Source: Flavobacterium sp.
GTDB taxonomy: Bacteria > Bacteroidota > Bacteroidia > Flavobacteriales > Flavobacteriaceae
NCBI GenBank assembly: GCA_012032075.1
Contig: JAAURU010000270.1
Coordinates: 1 to 5,499 of the forward strand
Direction of reading: 5' to 3'
Length of the DNA stretch: 5,499 nt
In this document: piece by piece, positions 1 through 5,499 of the stretch
How the letters are laid out: the number at the start of each line of letters is the position of its first letter
How positions within the stretch are numbered: the first letter of the stretch is position 1
The notes under the pieces: generated by a model
Databases searched by the model: none
Seen by the model: the letters and a program-made list of their open reading frames with translations, nothing else
What the model was told of the DNA's origin: nothing
Made by a program: the position numbers and the translations under genes

Positions 1-422
1 ATCTAAATCTACTAGATCAATGGTACTATCATGATATAATGTAGAAGGAACTCTACTTATTTTTGAAACTCCATTTATATTCCACCCTAATCCTGCATAC
101 CCATCACCACCTTGACTATTATAATTCAAAGTTACATTTGGTTCTACACCTTTGATTCCTGGTGGTACTTTAATAGGAATGCTGTAAACTGCTCCACCTG
201 TTCCTGAAACAGATAAAGCTCCACTTGTAACACCCACCTCACCAGCTATAATTGCTGGGTTTAATATAGAAGAAGTTGGTGGTCTAAAATAATTGGATCA
301 GAAGGGTCATTTGGATCTATTATTATATCAATAGGATTACCGTCTGGATCTGTTAAAACATTTCTTTGAGAGTAAGAAAAAAAACTTATAAAAAGCGTTG
401 CTAAAAGTAATAATTTCTTCAT
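1..422 (-). CDS. SpvB/TcaC N-terminal-domain (Tc/RHS-type) secreted protein, frameshifted, 3' end outside window
   Basis: The ATG at 422-420 opens with a signal peptide (MKKLLLLATLFISFFSYSQ) and an Asp-Pro-rich linker (DPDGNP, DPNDPSDP). That frame stops at TAA 263-261 after 53 codons. From 282 down to base 1 another frame stays open for 94 codons and has no upstream ATG. It carries the SpvB N-terminal pattern: GALSVSGTGGAVYSIPIKVP, then PG, a P-x-V-T-L-N-Y-N-S strand, GxGYAGLGWNINGVSKISR. One extra A in the run 286-289 would join the frames as ...DPIIFRPPTSS..., so I treat this as one gene with a one-base deletion. In known relatives this domain starts large Tc/RHS shells, often with VCBS and RHS repeats and sometimes a C-terminal toxin; none of that is visible here. 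It begins three bases after the T9SS-domain gene, so the two are probably co-transcribed. Family assignment is firm. Whether the frameshift is real, regulated or a sequencing error is open. Confidence 0.82.
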
Positions 423-425
423 GGC

Positions 426-878
426 TTATTGTTTAACTAAGGTAATAGATTTTTGTTCGTTGTTAGTGTAAAATAAAATTACAAGATAAGTACCATCTGG
501 TTGTTCATTAAATGGAATTGTCTTTGTACTTTCCTTTTCTAGATTTATAAAGGATTTTATTAGTTGACCATTAAAAGCATATACTTCAATTTTCAAAACT
601 TTATTATTTTCAATTAAATCCCACTTTAAATACAATTCATCTCTAACAGGGTTAGGATAATAAGAAAGCACATCTTCTGGAGAATTTTTTTGCAAATCTT
701 CTTCTTTTAAATCTTCAACCCCTTTAATAAGGGAATCATTAGAGGCTACTCTTGCACTAGTCAAAACCACATGCCGTTTAATTTGATTACCAGAGCTATC
801 GTATTCGAATTTAATTCTCTTTTGACAAAACCCAGAAAAAGTAACAAAAAACATAAAAACAAGTAATAGCTGTTTCAT
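426..878 (-). CDS. Small secreted protein with a YD/RHS-like motif and T9SS type A sorting domain
   Basis: This 150-residue protein has a signal peptide at residues 1-19 (MKQLLLVFMFFVTFSGFCQ). Immediately after it, at residues 24-35, is FEYDSSGNQIKR, which fits one YD repeat (YDxxGNxxxR) of RHS proteins. A short acidic, probably disordered linker (about 45-70) follows. Residues 71-150 look like a Por-secretion/T9SS type A C-terminal sorting domain: YYPNPVRDELYL at the start, the VYAFNGQLIKS strand, PDGTYLVIL, and a final short strand ending in lysine. Such domains direct export through the type IX system and surface attachment or release. The gene lies just upstream of the SpvB-type gene with a 3-base gap, which suggests one operon. 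The mature part between signal and sorting domain is only about 50 residues, too small for an enzyme. It may be a surface partner of the downstream protein or a remnant of a longer RHS protein. T9SS assignment is solid; the role is inference. Confidence 0.85.
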   Translation of the reverse strand: MKQLLLVFMFFVTFSGFCQKRIKFEYDSSGNQIKRHVVLTSARVASNDSLIKGVEDLKEEDLQKNSPEDVLSYYPNPVRDELYLKWDLIENNKVLKIEVYAFNGQLIKSFINLEKESTKTIPFNEQPDGTYLVILFYTNNEQKSITLVKQ

Positions 879-909
879 ATAATGGTGTATTTAATTTTAA
901 AATTTTGCG

Positions 910-917
910 CGAAAGTA
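910..917 (-). promoter_or_regulatory. Possible -7 element for the T9SS/SpvB unit
   Basis: On the minus strand this reads TACTTTCG, one mismatch from the Bacteroidota -7 consensus TAnnTTTG, and lies 31 bases before the ATG at 878. No TTTG is found at the usual 17-23 base spacing upstream. The call rests on the -7 box and its position alone. Confidence 0.33.
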
Positions 918-1033
918 ATATTAAAAACAATCCACTATTAAAATTACAATTGCATTTCGTTAAAGTGTATGTTTTAATCGTTAATGTGATTTTTAACTTT
1001 AACAATAGTTACATAAAAACTATAATTTATGTT

Positions 1034-1066
1034 AAAAACTCCTTGCTGTTTCACACAACAAGGAGT
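1034..1066 (-). terminator. Intrinsic terminator of the 1089-1838 gene
   Basis: ACTCCTTG (1038-1045) pairs with CAAGGAGT (1059-1066) in an 8-bp stem. The 13-base loop can add three more pairs (1047-1049 with 1055-1057) after one mismatch. Read on the minus strand, the stem is followed at once by a T run (1037-1034, five T counting the last stem base). It starts 22 bases past the TAA of the upstream gene. No T run follows on the plus strand, so it acts in one direction, and it separates this gene from the T9SS/SpvB unit. Confidence 0.8.
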
Positions 1067-1088
1067 AAAGACACAAATTAAAAACCGC

Positions 1089-1838
1089 TTACAGCACCTC
1101 AATAATATGCAATACATTATACGATTCATTCTTTAAAGAATATTGTACCCCATTTACCTCTTGATAAAAAGAAATAAACAGTAAGAACAATTGCACACCA
1201 GTTCCTGTTGGTACAGTAGTAGGAGTCAAAACACTAGAATTTGGTGTTAGTGAAATAGGTAAATTTACAGCAGCACTATAAGCAATTTCAGAAGCTTCAG
1301 TCTCAAAATCCAGTTGTAAAACCGCACTTTGCATGCTAAAATGCGTTGCTCCTTGTGGAAATTGCAATTGCTCAGCAGGGACAAAATCAGTAAATGAAAT
1401 AGTACCAGTAGCACTGTCAAAAGTGTAGGGAGCAAACAATACACTTTTTAAAGGAGCGTTAGCATTAAAATCAAACCCTTTTAAAGTTTGCTTCCCCTCA
1501 GCCGTTGCAAGCCCAGCACTAACTCTTCTTTGCCCTCTTAAAGAAAGAGTATCTAAGTTTTTAATTTTAGACATCGTTTGTACTAATCTACTGGAAAGCT
1601 TACTGTCTTTCGCTTTAAAAACTAATGTCCCAAGGGCTAAACGAAGTAGCTTACCAGCACTAGCACTATGTGAAAACTCAGCACCATTTTCTCTAGTTCT
1701 CACAAAACTTGCATCATTTAAAATGCGTTCTCTAGAAACACCTCCTTTTCTTCTCACAAAGTTTTTACCATCTTTTTTGTAAAAGGTTAAATCTTCAATT
1801 GTACCCTCAATTTTCAAAATGCCATTTGATTTTGCCAT
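1089..1838 (-). CDS. Hypothetical protein of unknown function, 249 residues
   Basis: I do not recognise a characterised family. The protein has no signal peptide and no membrane segment, so it is probably cytoplasmic or exported by a non-Sec route. Residues 1-30 (IEGTIEDLTFYKKDGKNFVR) look like a short beta hairpin with a Gly turn. Residues 21-120 are strongly basic, with motifs GGVSRERI (32-39), FVRTRENGAEF (45-55) and KDSKLSSRLV (78-86), and likely helical. Residues about 128-249 are hydrophobic, low in charge and rich in beta-forming and Thr/Ser/Pro residues, ending in aliphatic strands (VQLFLLFISFYQ at 215-226, HIIEVL at the end). The opening vaguely recalls short Bacteroidota proteins such as the DUF6266 group, but I cannot confirm a match. 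It has its own promoter and terminator, so it is monocistronic. The ATG at 1838 is chosen because it sits about 28 bases after a good -7 box. The gene is surely real; its function is unknown. Confidence 0.85.
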   Translation of the reverse strand: MAKSNGILKIEGTIEDLTFYKKDGKNFVRRKGGVSRERILNDASFVRTRENGAEFSHSASAGKLLRLALGTLVFKAKDSKLSSRLVQTMSKIKNLDTLSLRGQRRVSAGLATAEGKQTLKGFDFNANAPLKSVLFAPYTFDSATGTISFTDFVPAEQLQFPQGATHFSMQSAVLQLDFETEASEIAYSAAVNLPISLTPNSSVLTPTTVPTGTGVQLFLLFISFYQEVNGVQYSLKNESYNVLHIIEVL

Positions 1839-1866
1839 AATTTATAAATATTAAAATGTTAGGGTA

Positions 1867-1897
1867 CAAATATAATACTTATAAGAAAATAATCAAA
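1867..1897 (-). promoter_or_regulatory. Bacteroidota sigma-A-type promoter of the 1089-1838 gene
   Basis: The minus strand shows TTTG (1897-1894), a 19-base spacer and TATATTTG (1874-1867). This is an exact match to the Bacteroidota primary promoter TTTG / TAnnTTTG at normal spacing. Transcription should start near 1860, giving a leader of roughly 20 bases before the ATG at 1838. Confidence 0.78.
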
Positions 1898-1946
1898 TAA
1901 AAAGAAAGAAAAAAATCTAATATTTTTAAATAAAAAAACTCTTCAC

Positions 1947-2018
1947 TCTTCCAGCATCTATCTTCCAGCATCCCTCTTCCATCTTCCCTCTTCTCTCTTC
2001 CAGCTTCCAGCTTCCATC
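1947..2018. repeat. Pyrimidine-rich degenerate direct repeats built on CTTCCAGC / CTTCCATC
   Basis: TCTTCCAGCATC occurs twice with a 14-base period (1947-1958, 1961-1972). Shorter units TCTTCC, CTTCCC and CTTCTC fill 1975-1998, and AGCTTCC repeats at the right end (2002-2015). One strand is almost purely C/T and the other G/A, and the block is clearly richer in GC than its flanks. Its unit differs in length and composition from the next repeat. Function is unknown; options are a slippage-generated intergenic repeat or a transcribed purine-rich RNA 3' tail. Confidence 0.7.
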
Positions 2019-2031
2019 AACACTACATATC

Positions 2032-2064
2032 AAAGGTTGCTTAAAGGCTGCTTAAAGGTTGCTA
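2032..2064. repeat. Three tandem copies of an 11-base unit AAAGGTTGCTT
   Basis: Copies lie at 2032-2042, 2043-2053 (AAAGGCTGCTT, one change) and 2054-2064 (AAAGGTTGCTA, one change at the last base). The period of 11 is close to one DNA helical turn. The block begins 13 bases after the pyrimidine-rich repeat. It could be a slippage product or a phased protein-binding array; the sequence does not decide. Confidence 0.72.
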
Positions 2065-2332
2065 TAGTGTATGCAAATAGTATATAGTTAGAAAATAATC
2101 TTATTCAGTATTAGTACTAAACATAGAATCACAACTTAAGTCTAACTACTATATGTAAAAACAAATAAAAAAAAGAAAATGGCAGTATATAAAGTAGCTT
2201 TGCTAAACATAAATTTACATTGTTTACTTACTATGTGTAAAATTCAAATTTTCTTAAAAACTACTATAAAATTCATATAACCACTATGCAATCTATGTGG
2301 TAATAAATATATTTTAAAGACTAAAGGCAAAT

Positions 2333-3082
2333 CTACTTAAACCGACTTAAAAACTCCTCTTTATAAGTACTCGAAACCTCAATTTCTGCTTCGTCTTGTA
2401 GTGTAATAAAACCTCCTTTGTTATAGGATTTTACAAAATGGATATTGATAATATGGGATTTATGCACTCTCATAAAAGGGAAAGGTAGAATCTCTGAAAA
2501 GTGTTTTAAAAACCGACACACCATTTTTTTAGAACCATCTACTAAAAACAAATCGGTGAAGTTGCCATTGCCTTTTAAGCGTACAATATCTTTCATTAAA
2601 ACCACTTCAAAACCTTCTAATGTTGGTAAAATGACTTGTTGTTTTTCGGGTTTGGGTTCTCTGAAATTTTCTACTATGATTTTATTTCGGTTGAGTAAAT
2701 CGTGATTGGAAATTTGTTGTTGGACTTTATTCACAGCCAAAATCAGTTCTTCAATGCTAATGGGTTTTAGCAAATAATAAGCCGCGCTTTGATTCAGGGC
2801 TTTTAAAGAATATTCAGAAAAAGCAGTCACGAAAATGGTTTCAAATTGCAAGTCTTTACAGGCTTCTAAAACATCAAAAGCATTGCCAAAAGGCATTTCC
2901 ACATCGAGGAAAACCAATTGCGGTTCCACTTCATGTAATAACGGAACAGCTTCTTTAATGTTTGCCGCTTCTCCTATGACCTCAACTTGCGGACAATACT
3001 TTTTAAGATAGTTTTTTAAGACTTCTCTCGCAGCGGTTTCATCTTCTACAATAACGCTTCTTATTTTTTGTAATCCTGTCAT
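2333..3082 (-). CDS. LytTR-family response regulator transcription factor
   Basis: The 249 residues form a two-domain regulator of the LytR/AlgR type. The receiver domain (about 7-125) has the acidic pair E13-D14, phosphoacceptor D60 in VFLDVEMP, T86 in FVTAFSEYSLKAL, and K106 in LLKPIS, so all phosphotransfer residues are present. The LytTR DNA-binding domain (about 146-248) shows IVRLKGNGNFTDLFL, a strand set around KMVCRFLKHF, and the conserved MRVHKSHIINIHFVKSY block. These domains bind pairs of about 9-base direct repeats on one DNA face. The ATG at 3082 overlaps the TGA of the kinase gene as ATGA, so the two are translationally coupled and the kinase is its likely partner. The candidate target is the 21-base-period repeat at 4980-5010. 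No strong terminator follows the stop. Length and motifs are normal for the family. Confidence 0.95.
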   Translation of the reverse strand: MTGLQKIRSVIVEDETAAREVLKNYLKKYCPQVEVIGEAANIKEAVPLLHEVEPQLVFLDVEMPFGNAFDVLEACKDLQFETIFVTAFSEYSLKALNQSAAYYLLKPISIEELILAVNKVQQQISNHDLLNRNKIIVENFREPKPEKQQVILPTLEGFEVVLMKDIVRLKGNGNFTDLFLVDGSKKMVCRFLKHFSEILPFPFMRVHKSHIINIHFVKSYNKGGFITLQDEAEIEVSSTYKEEFLSRFK

Positions 3083-4920
3083 ATTTTATCGAGTAATGGA
3101 ACTGAAATTACAACAATTGTTCCGGTTTCTGGTGCTTGTTTTTCGGTAATAGAAAAGGTGATGTTCATTTTGTACAAATCGTTTAACAATTTAATCCGTT
3201 CTAAAGTATTAGTAGTTCCTCTAGATTGATGTACTTTTTGATTAATCGTCTTCAAAGCTTTACTTTGGGTTAACCCAATACCATCATCGTCAATAGAAAT
3301 TTGTACTTTTTTTTGAAGCAATTCAAACTTCAATAGCAAATTGCCTTTTCCTTCTTTGTAACGTAATCCGTGCCAAATTGCATTTTCTAAATGAGGTTGC
3401 AAAATCATATTCGGAATAAAAGTAACTTCGCTATCTAAGTTTCCATCTACTATAATTTGGTAGTCAAATTGGTCTTGAAAACGCAAATGTTCTAAATCCA
3501 AATACTTTTTCAGCTGTTCGATTTCGTTACTTAAACTAATGAAATCCTTATTGGAATTTTCCATCATGTTGCGCATCAAATTGGAATACGAACTCAAATA
3601 TTTATTGGCTTCTAGCTCTTTATTTTCAGAAATGAATTGGTTCACACTATTCAAACTATTAAAAATAAAATGCGGATTCATTTCTCGTCGTAACGATTGC
3701 AACGCTATTTTCTTGTTTTTTGTTTTAATCGAATACAAGGCTTTTACAATCAAAGCAAAAAAGATAAAAAGCAAAACAAGCGAACCTATCAAGAAATAAT
3801 TAAACTTATTTTTCTTGCTTATTAATTCGTCTTTTAATGCTTTTTCTTTTTCTAATTGTAGGATTTTCTTTTCTGAAATTTGGAAAACCTTAGTATCAAT
3901 TAACGAACTATCAGCAGCTACAATTTTATCGAAATTACTCATAAAATCATCATACAAAAGTATACTTTCTGTATCGTTCCCTTTCGATTTATAATAAGCA
4001 ACCAATTGATTTAAGCTGTTTTTTACTGCTGCAGAATTTCCTATTTTGGAAGCCAAAGCATACGATTCTTTTAGTGATGCAACAGCTTTCTCAGGTTGAT
4101 TAGCTTGAAAATAAATAGTAGCTACTTCTTGTAACTGTTTAATTTCGGTATCAAAATCATTAGTCTTTTTAGCTTCTTCTAAAAGATTTAAGTTAATTGC
4201 TAATGCTCTGTCCAATTGGTTTTCCTCTTTATATACTTCGGCTATTTTATTTTTTATTGCAATTGCTTCGGGTTTGGTAGCCACATAATCTAAAGCACTT
4301 TTATAACTTTCGATTGCCTCTTCAGATTCGGCATTAGACAAATCCGCTTCTGCTTTTTGAACATACGCTTTGGCAACTTCTTCCTGAATATTTTCTTTTT
4401 TGGCAGGTGTCACACTTTTATCTTTTGCCTTTTCTTCCAGCAATTGAATATTCGAATTGATATAATCCGATTGCGCTTTTGGATTACTTTGATTTCGCAA
4501 TCGATTCGCATCATTATAATTCAATTGTTGGGAAATTTCATCATCTGCAATGCTTCCAGCACTTTCATAACTCTGAATGGCTGGAACGGTCTTGTTTTGT
4601 TTTTCTTGGGTTTGTGCAATAGCACGAGTTACTCTTGTCTTTTTCTTCCGCTTTTTTAATTTAGCATAAATGGCCTCCGCTTTTTTATAATATGTTTCCG
4701 CTTTAGCTAAATCTCCCTTTTTTTGGTATACCAAAGCCAATTCTTCATAATTCTTTGCTGTTTTGTAATCGTCATTTGTATCAATCGACCTTTCTAATTT
4801 CTTTACAGATTTAGATAAAGAAACCTTACCCTCTTTCTTTTTAATAGTGTCTTGTGCTTGCATCTGAAAAGACATCAAACATAGGATAACAAGTGTATAT
4901 AGGATATTTCTATTTCGCAT
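3079..4920 (-). CDS. TPR-containing sensor histidine kinase (LytS-like His_kinase type)
   Basis: This 613-residue protein starts with a signal peptide (about 1-23, ending QMQAQ). An extracytoplasmic region of TPR-type helical repeats follows (about 52-90, 180-215, 222-252, 262-293 and 300-330). A charged coiled coil (about 346-372) leads to one membrane helix (about 375-396). The cytoplasmic part is the His_kinase (PF06580) and HATPase type seen in LytS/YehU relatives: phosphoacceptor H417 in MNPHFIFNSLNSVNQFI, the N-box LQPHLENAIWHGL (507-519, N513), the G1 box DDDGIGL (544-550) and the G2-like GTTNTLERIKLL (568-579). All catalytic motifs are intact. The TPR region presumably senses a periplasmic peptide, protein or envelope signal; the ligand is unknown. 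It is the first gene of the operon and overlaps the regulator by four bases. It probably phosphorylates that regulator on D60. Confidence 0.94.
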   Translation of the reverse strand: MRNRNILYTLVILCLMSFQMQAQDTIKKKEGKVSLSKSVKKLERSIDTNDDYKTAKNYEELALVYQKKGDLAKAETYYKKAEAIYAKLKKRKKKTRVTRAIAQTQEKQNKTVPAIQSYESAGSIADDEISQQLNYNDANRLRNQSNPKAQSDYINSNIQLLEEKAKDKSVTPAKKENIQEEVAKAYVQKAEADLSNAESEEAIESYKSALDYVATKPEAIAIKNKIAEVYKEENQLDRALAINLNLLEEAKKTNDFDTEIKQLQEVATIYFQANQPEKAVASLKESYALASKIGNSAAVKNSLNQLVAYYKSKGNDTESILLYDDFMSNFDKIVAADSSLIDTKVFQISEKKILQLEKEKALKDELISKKNKFNYFLIGSLVLLFIFFALIVKALYSIKTKNKKIALQSLRREMNPHFIFNSLNSVNQFISENKELEANKYLSSYSNLMRNMMENSNKDFISLSNEIEQLKKYLDLEHLRFQDQFDYQIIVDGNLDSEVTFIPNMILQPHLENAIWHGLRYKEGKGNLLLKFELLQKKVQISIDDDGIGLTQSKALKTINQKVHQSRGTTNTLERIKLLNDLYKMNITFSITEKQAPETGTIVVISVPLLDKI

Positions 4921-4943
4921 TTTGGTTCTTTCTTATAACAATG

Positions 4944-4951
4944 TAAAGATA
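4944..4951 (-). promoter_or_regulatory. Candidate -7 element of the kinase/regulator operon
   Basis: The minus strand reads TATCTTTA, one mismatch from TAnnTTTG, 23 bases before the ATG at 4920. No TTTG lies at the normal distance upstream, so the promoter may be weak or activator-dependent. The 21-base-period direct repeat lies 28 bases upstream of it. Confidence 0.42.
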
Positions 4952-4979
4952 AATCTTTTAGTATTCATTTTTAAAAGTG

Positions 4980-5010
4980 TTTACCAAGTGAAAGTTAGGT
5001 TTCACCAAGT
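4980..5010. promoter_or_regulatory. Candidate LytTR operator: 10-base direct repeat with 21-base period
   Basis: TTTACCAAGT (4980-4989) and TTCACCAAGT (5001-5010) differ at one base and start 21 bases apart, two helical turns. LytTR regulators (AgrA, AlgR and YehT/BtsR types) are known to bind direct repeats of about 9 bases separated by 12-13, and YehT-type sites also begin with ACC. A palindrome GTGAAA-N6-TTTCAC (4988-5005) overlaps the repeat. The site lies midway between the two divergent candidate promoters. Assignment to the adjacent regulator is inference. Confidence 0.5.
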
Positions 5011-5019
5011 CTCCAAAAA

Positions 5020-5045
5020 TTGCTTTTACTATCTCCCTAAATTTG
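5020..5045 (+). promoter_or_regulatory. Candidate promoter of the rhodanese-like gene
   Basis: TAAATTTG (5038-5045) matches the Bacteroidota -7 consensus exactly and is 21 bases before the ATG at 5067. The nearest -33-like triplet is TTG at 5020-5022 with only a 15-base spacer, shorter than usual, so activation from the direct repeat just upstream (ending at 5010) is plausible. Confidence 0.5.
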
Positions 5046-5066
5046 AATCAAATAACCATCAAAAAC

Positions 5067-5499
5067 ATGAAAACTAATTTAATAACAGTACTACTAATGA
5101 TTGCTTTAACATTTAATACAGCACAAAATTCGTCAAGTAATTTCACTCCTTCAATAGTGGATTTTGATGCTTTTGAAAAACTAACAGTTGAAGTAAAAAC
5201 TATAGAAAAGATCGACTGATTAATTGGGCAACCTTTGAAAAATTTTCAAAAAATGAAAATACAATTATATTAGATACTCGCTCCAAAGAAATGTACGATA
5301 AAAAGCACATAAAAGGAGCCATTCATTTGAATTTTTCTGATTTCACTCAAGATAATTTAGCTCAAATAATTCCTTCATTCGATACTAGAGTATTAATCTA
5401 TTGTAATAACAACATAGCTAACGAGCCAATTTTCTTTGCATCGAAAATGTCATTCCCAAAAAAAGAGTCACAACCCAAACCAATCTCATTGGCATTAAA
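5067..5499 (+). CDS. Rhodanese-like secreted protein, frameshifted, 3' end outside window
   Basis: The ATG at 5067 begins a signal peptide (MKTNLITVLLMIALTFNTAQ) and a short N-terminal region (IVDFDAFEKLTVEVK). That frame ends at TGA 5217-5219 after 50 codons. From 5213 to the window edge another frame is open. It encodes RLINWATFEKF, then a rhodanese fold: NTIILDTRSKEMYDKKHIKG (the D-x-R and H-I-x-G-A motifs), AIHLNFSDF, and VLIYCNNN with the putative catalytic Cys at codon 5402-5404. One extra A in the run 5195-5199 restores a smooth reading, ...EVKNYRKDRLINW... . Rhodanese domains transfer or bind sulfane sulfur. Here the loop after Cys (NNNIAN) lacks the Arg of classical thiosulfate sulfurtransferases, so the substrate is unclear. 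The signal peptide places it outside the cytoplasm. It is divergent from the two-component operon and shares its control region. The frameshift may be decay or a sequencing error. Confidence 0.8.

Larger units (their letters stand above)
1839..2332. other. AT-rich gene-free region with short repeats
   Basis: About 490 bases without a convincing gene. It holds the promoter of the 1089-1838 gene, a pyrimidine-rich repeat block (1947-2018) and an 11-base tandem repeat (2032-2064). The part from about 2065 to 2332 is very AT-rich. It contains two similar 15-mers (2146-2160 and 2228-2242, 13 of 15 identical) and a weak inverted repeat, ACCAC/GGTGG-like, at 2280-2301. It follows the stop of the response regulator gene, yet no strong terminator is visible. 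A 33-codon plus-strand ORF from 2179 has no supporting features. Confidence 0.6.

Noticed and set aside
284..291. Programmed -1 frameshift site in the SpvB-type gene
   Set aside because: The minus-strand sequence T-ATT-TTA is not a canonical X-XXY-YYZ slippery heptamer and no pseudoknot is evident. A one-base deletion in the run explains it more simply.
811..1005. 64-codon minus-strand ORF overlapping the start of the T9SS-domain gene
   Set aside because: It covers an AT-rich promoter region and the 5' end of a solid gene in another frame. The translation is low-complexity Leu/Thr/Cys without any domain.
1947..2064. CRISPR array
   Set aside because: Units are 11-14 bases with no unique spacers of constant length and no cas genes nearby; these are simple tandem or degenerate repeats.
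2179..2280. 33-codon plus-strand ORF after an A-rich stretch
   Set aside because: No promoter, domain or signal peptide, and AT-rich composition like the surrounding noncoding DNA; expected by chance.
2280..2301. Possible terminator hairpin after the response regulator gene
   Set aside because: Only a 5-bp stem with a 12-base loop and no following T run on the minus strand; too weak to call.
2445..2705. 86-codon plus-strand ORF inside the response regulator gene
   Set aside because: Antisense shadow of the LytTR domain coding sequence; the residues follow from the regulator's codons.
3539..3799. 86-codon plus-strand ORF inside the kinase gene
   Set aside because: Antisense to the membrane segment and phosphoacceptor region of an intact kinase; no independent evidence.
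4357..4659. 100-codon plus-strand ORF inside the kinase gene
   Set aside because: Antisense to the TPR region; its hydrophobic Phe/Ile-rich translation is the complement of Lys/Asn/Glu-rich codons.

Overview
The window looks like chromosomal DNA of a low-GC member of the Flavobacteriia (Bacteroidota), close to Flavobacterium. Three things point there. Genes lack Shine-Dalgarno sequences. The best promoter, at 1867-1897, has the Bacteroidota form TTTG-N19-TATATTTG. A type IX secretion (T9SS) sorting domain and a TPR histidine kinase/LytTR pair are typical of the group. The species cannot be named from this sequence.

Left part, minus strand (1-878): a two-gene unit read right to left. The first gene encodes a 150-residue secreted protein with one YD/RHS-like motif and a C-terminal T9SS sorting domain. 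Three bases later begins an SpvB/TcaC N-terminal-domain (Tc/RHS-type) protein with its own signal peptide, which runs off the left edge. Its frame is broken by an apparent one-base loss in an A run at 286-289.

Middle (1034-2332): a monocistronic gene of unknown function (1089-1838) with a good promoter and a good intrinsic terminator. Behind it lies about 490 bases of AT-rich noncoding DNA holding two families of short direct repeats.

Right part (2333-5499): a two-component operon on the minus strand. A TPR sensor histidine kinase overlaps its LytTR response regulator by ATGA. A rhodanese-like secreted protein gene is divergent on the plus strand. It is also broken, by an apparent one-base loss in an A run at 5195-5199, and runs off the right edge. 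The 146-base divergent spacer holds a 10-base direct repeat with a 21-base period, the geometry expected for a LytTR operator. It sits almost exactly midway between candidate -7 elements pointing both ways. The inference is that the kinase/regulator pair controls itself, the rhodanese gene, or both.

The most useful observations are the candidate LytTR operator, the two matching homopolymer frameshifts (decay, phase switching or sequencing error), the small YD+T9SS protein ahead of the SpvB-type gene, and the unrecognised 249-residue protein. I see no CRISPR array, insertion sequence, tRNA or rRNA.
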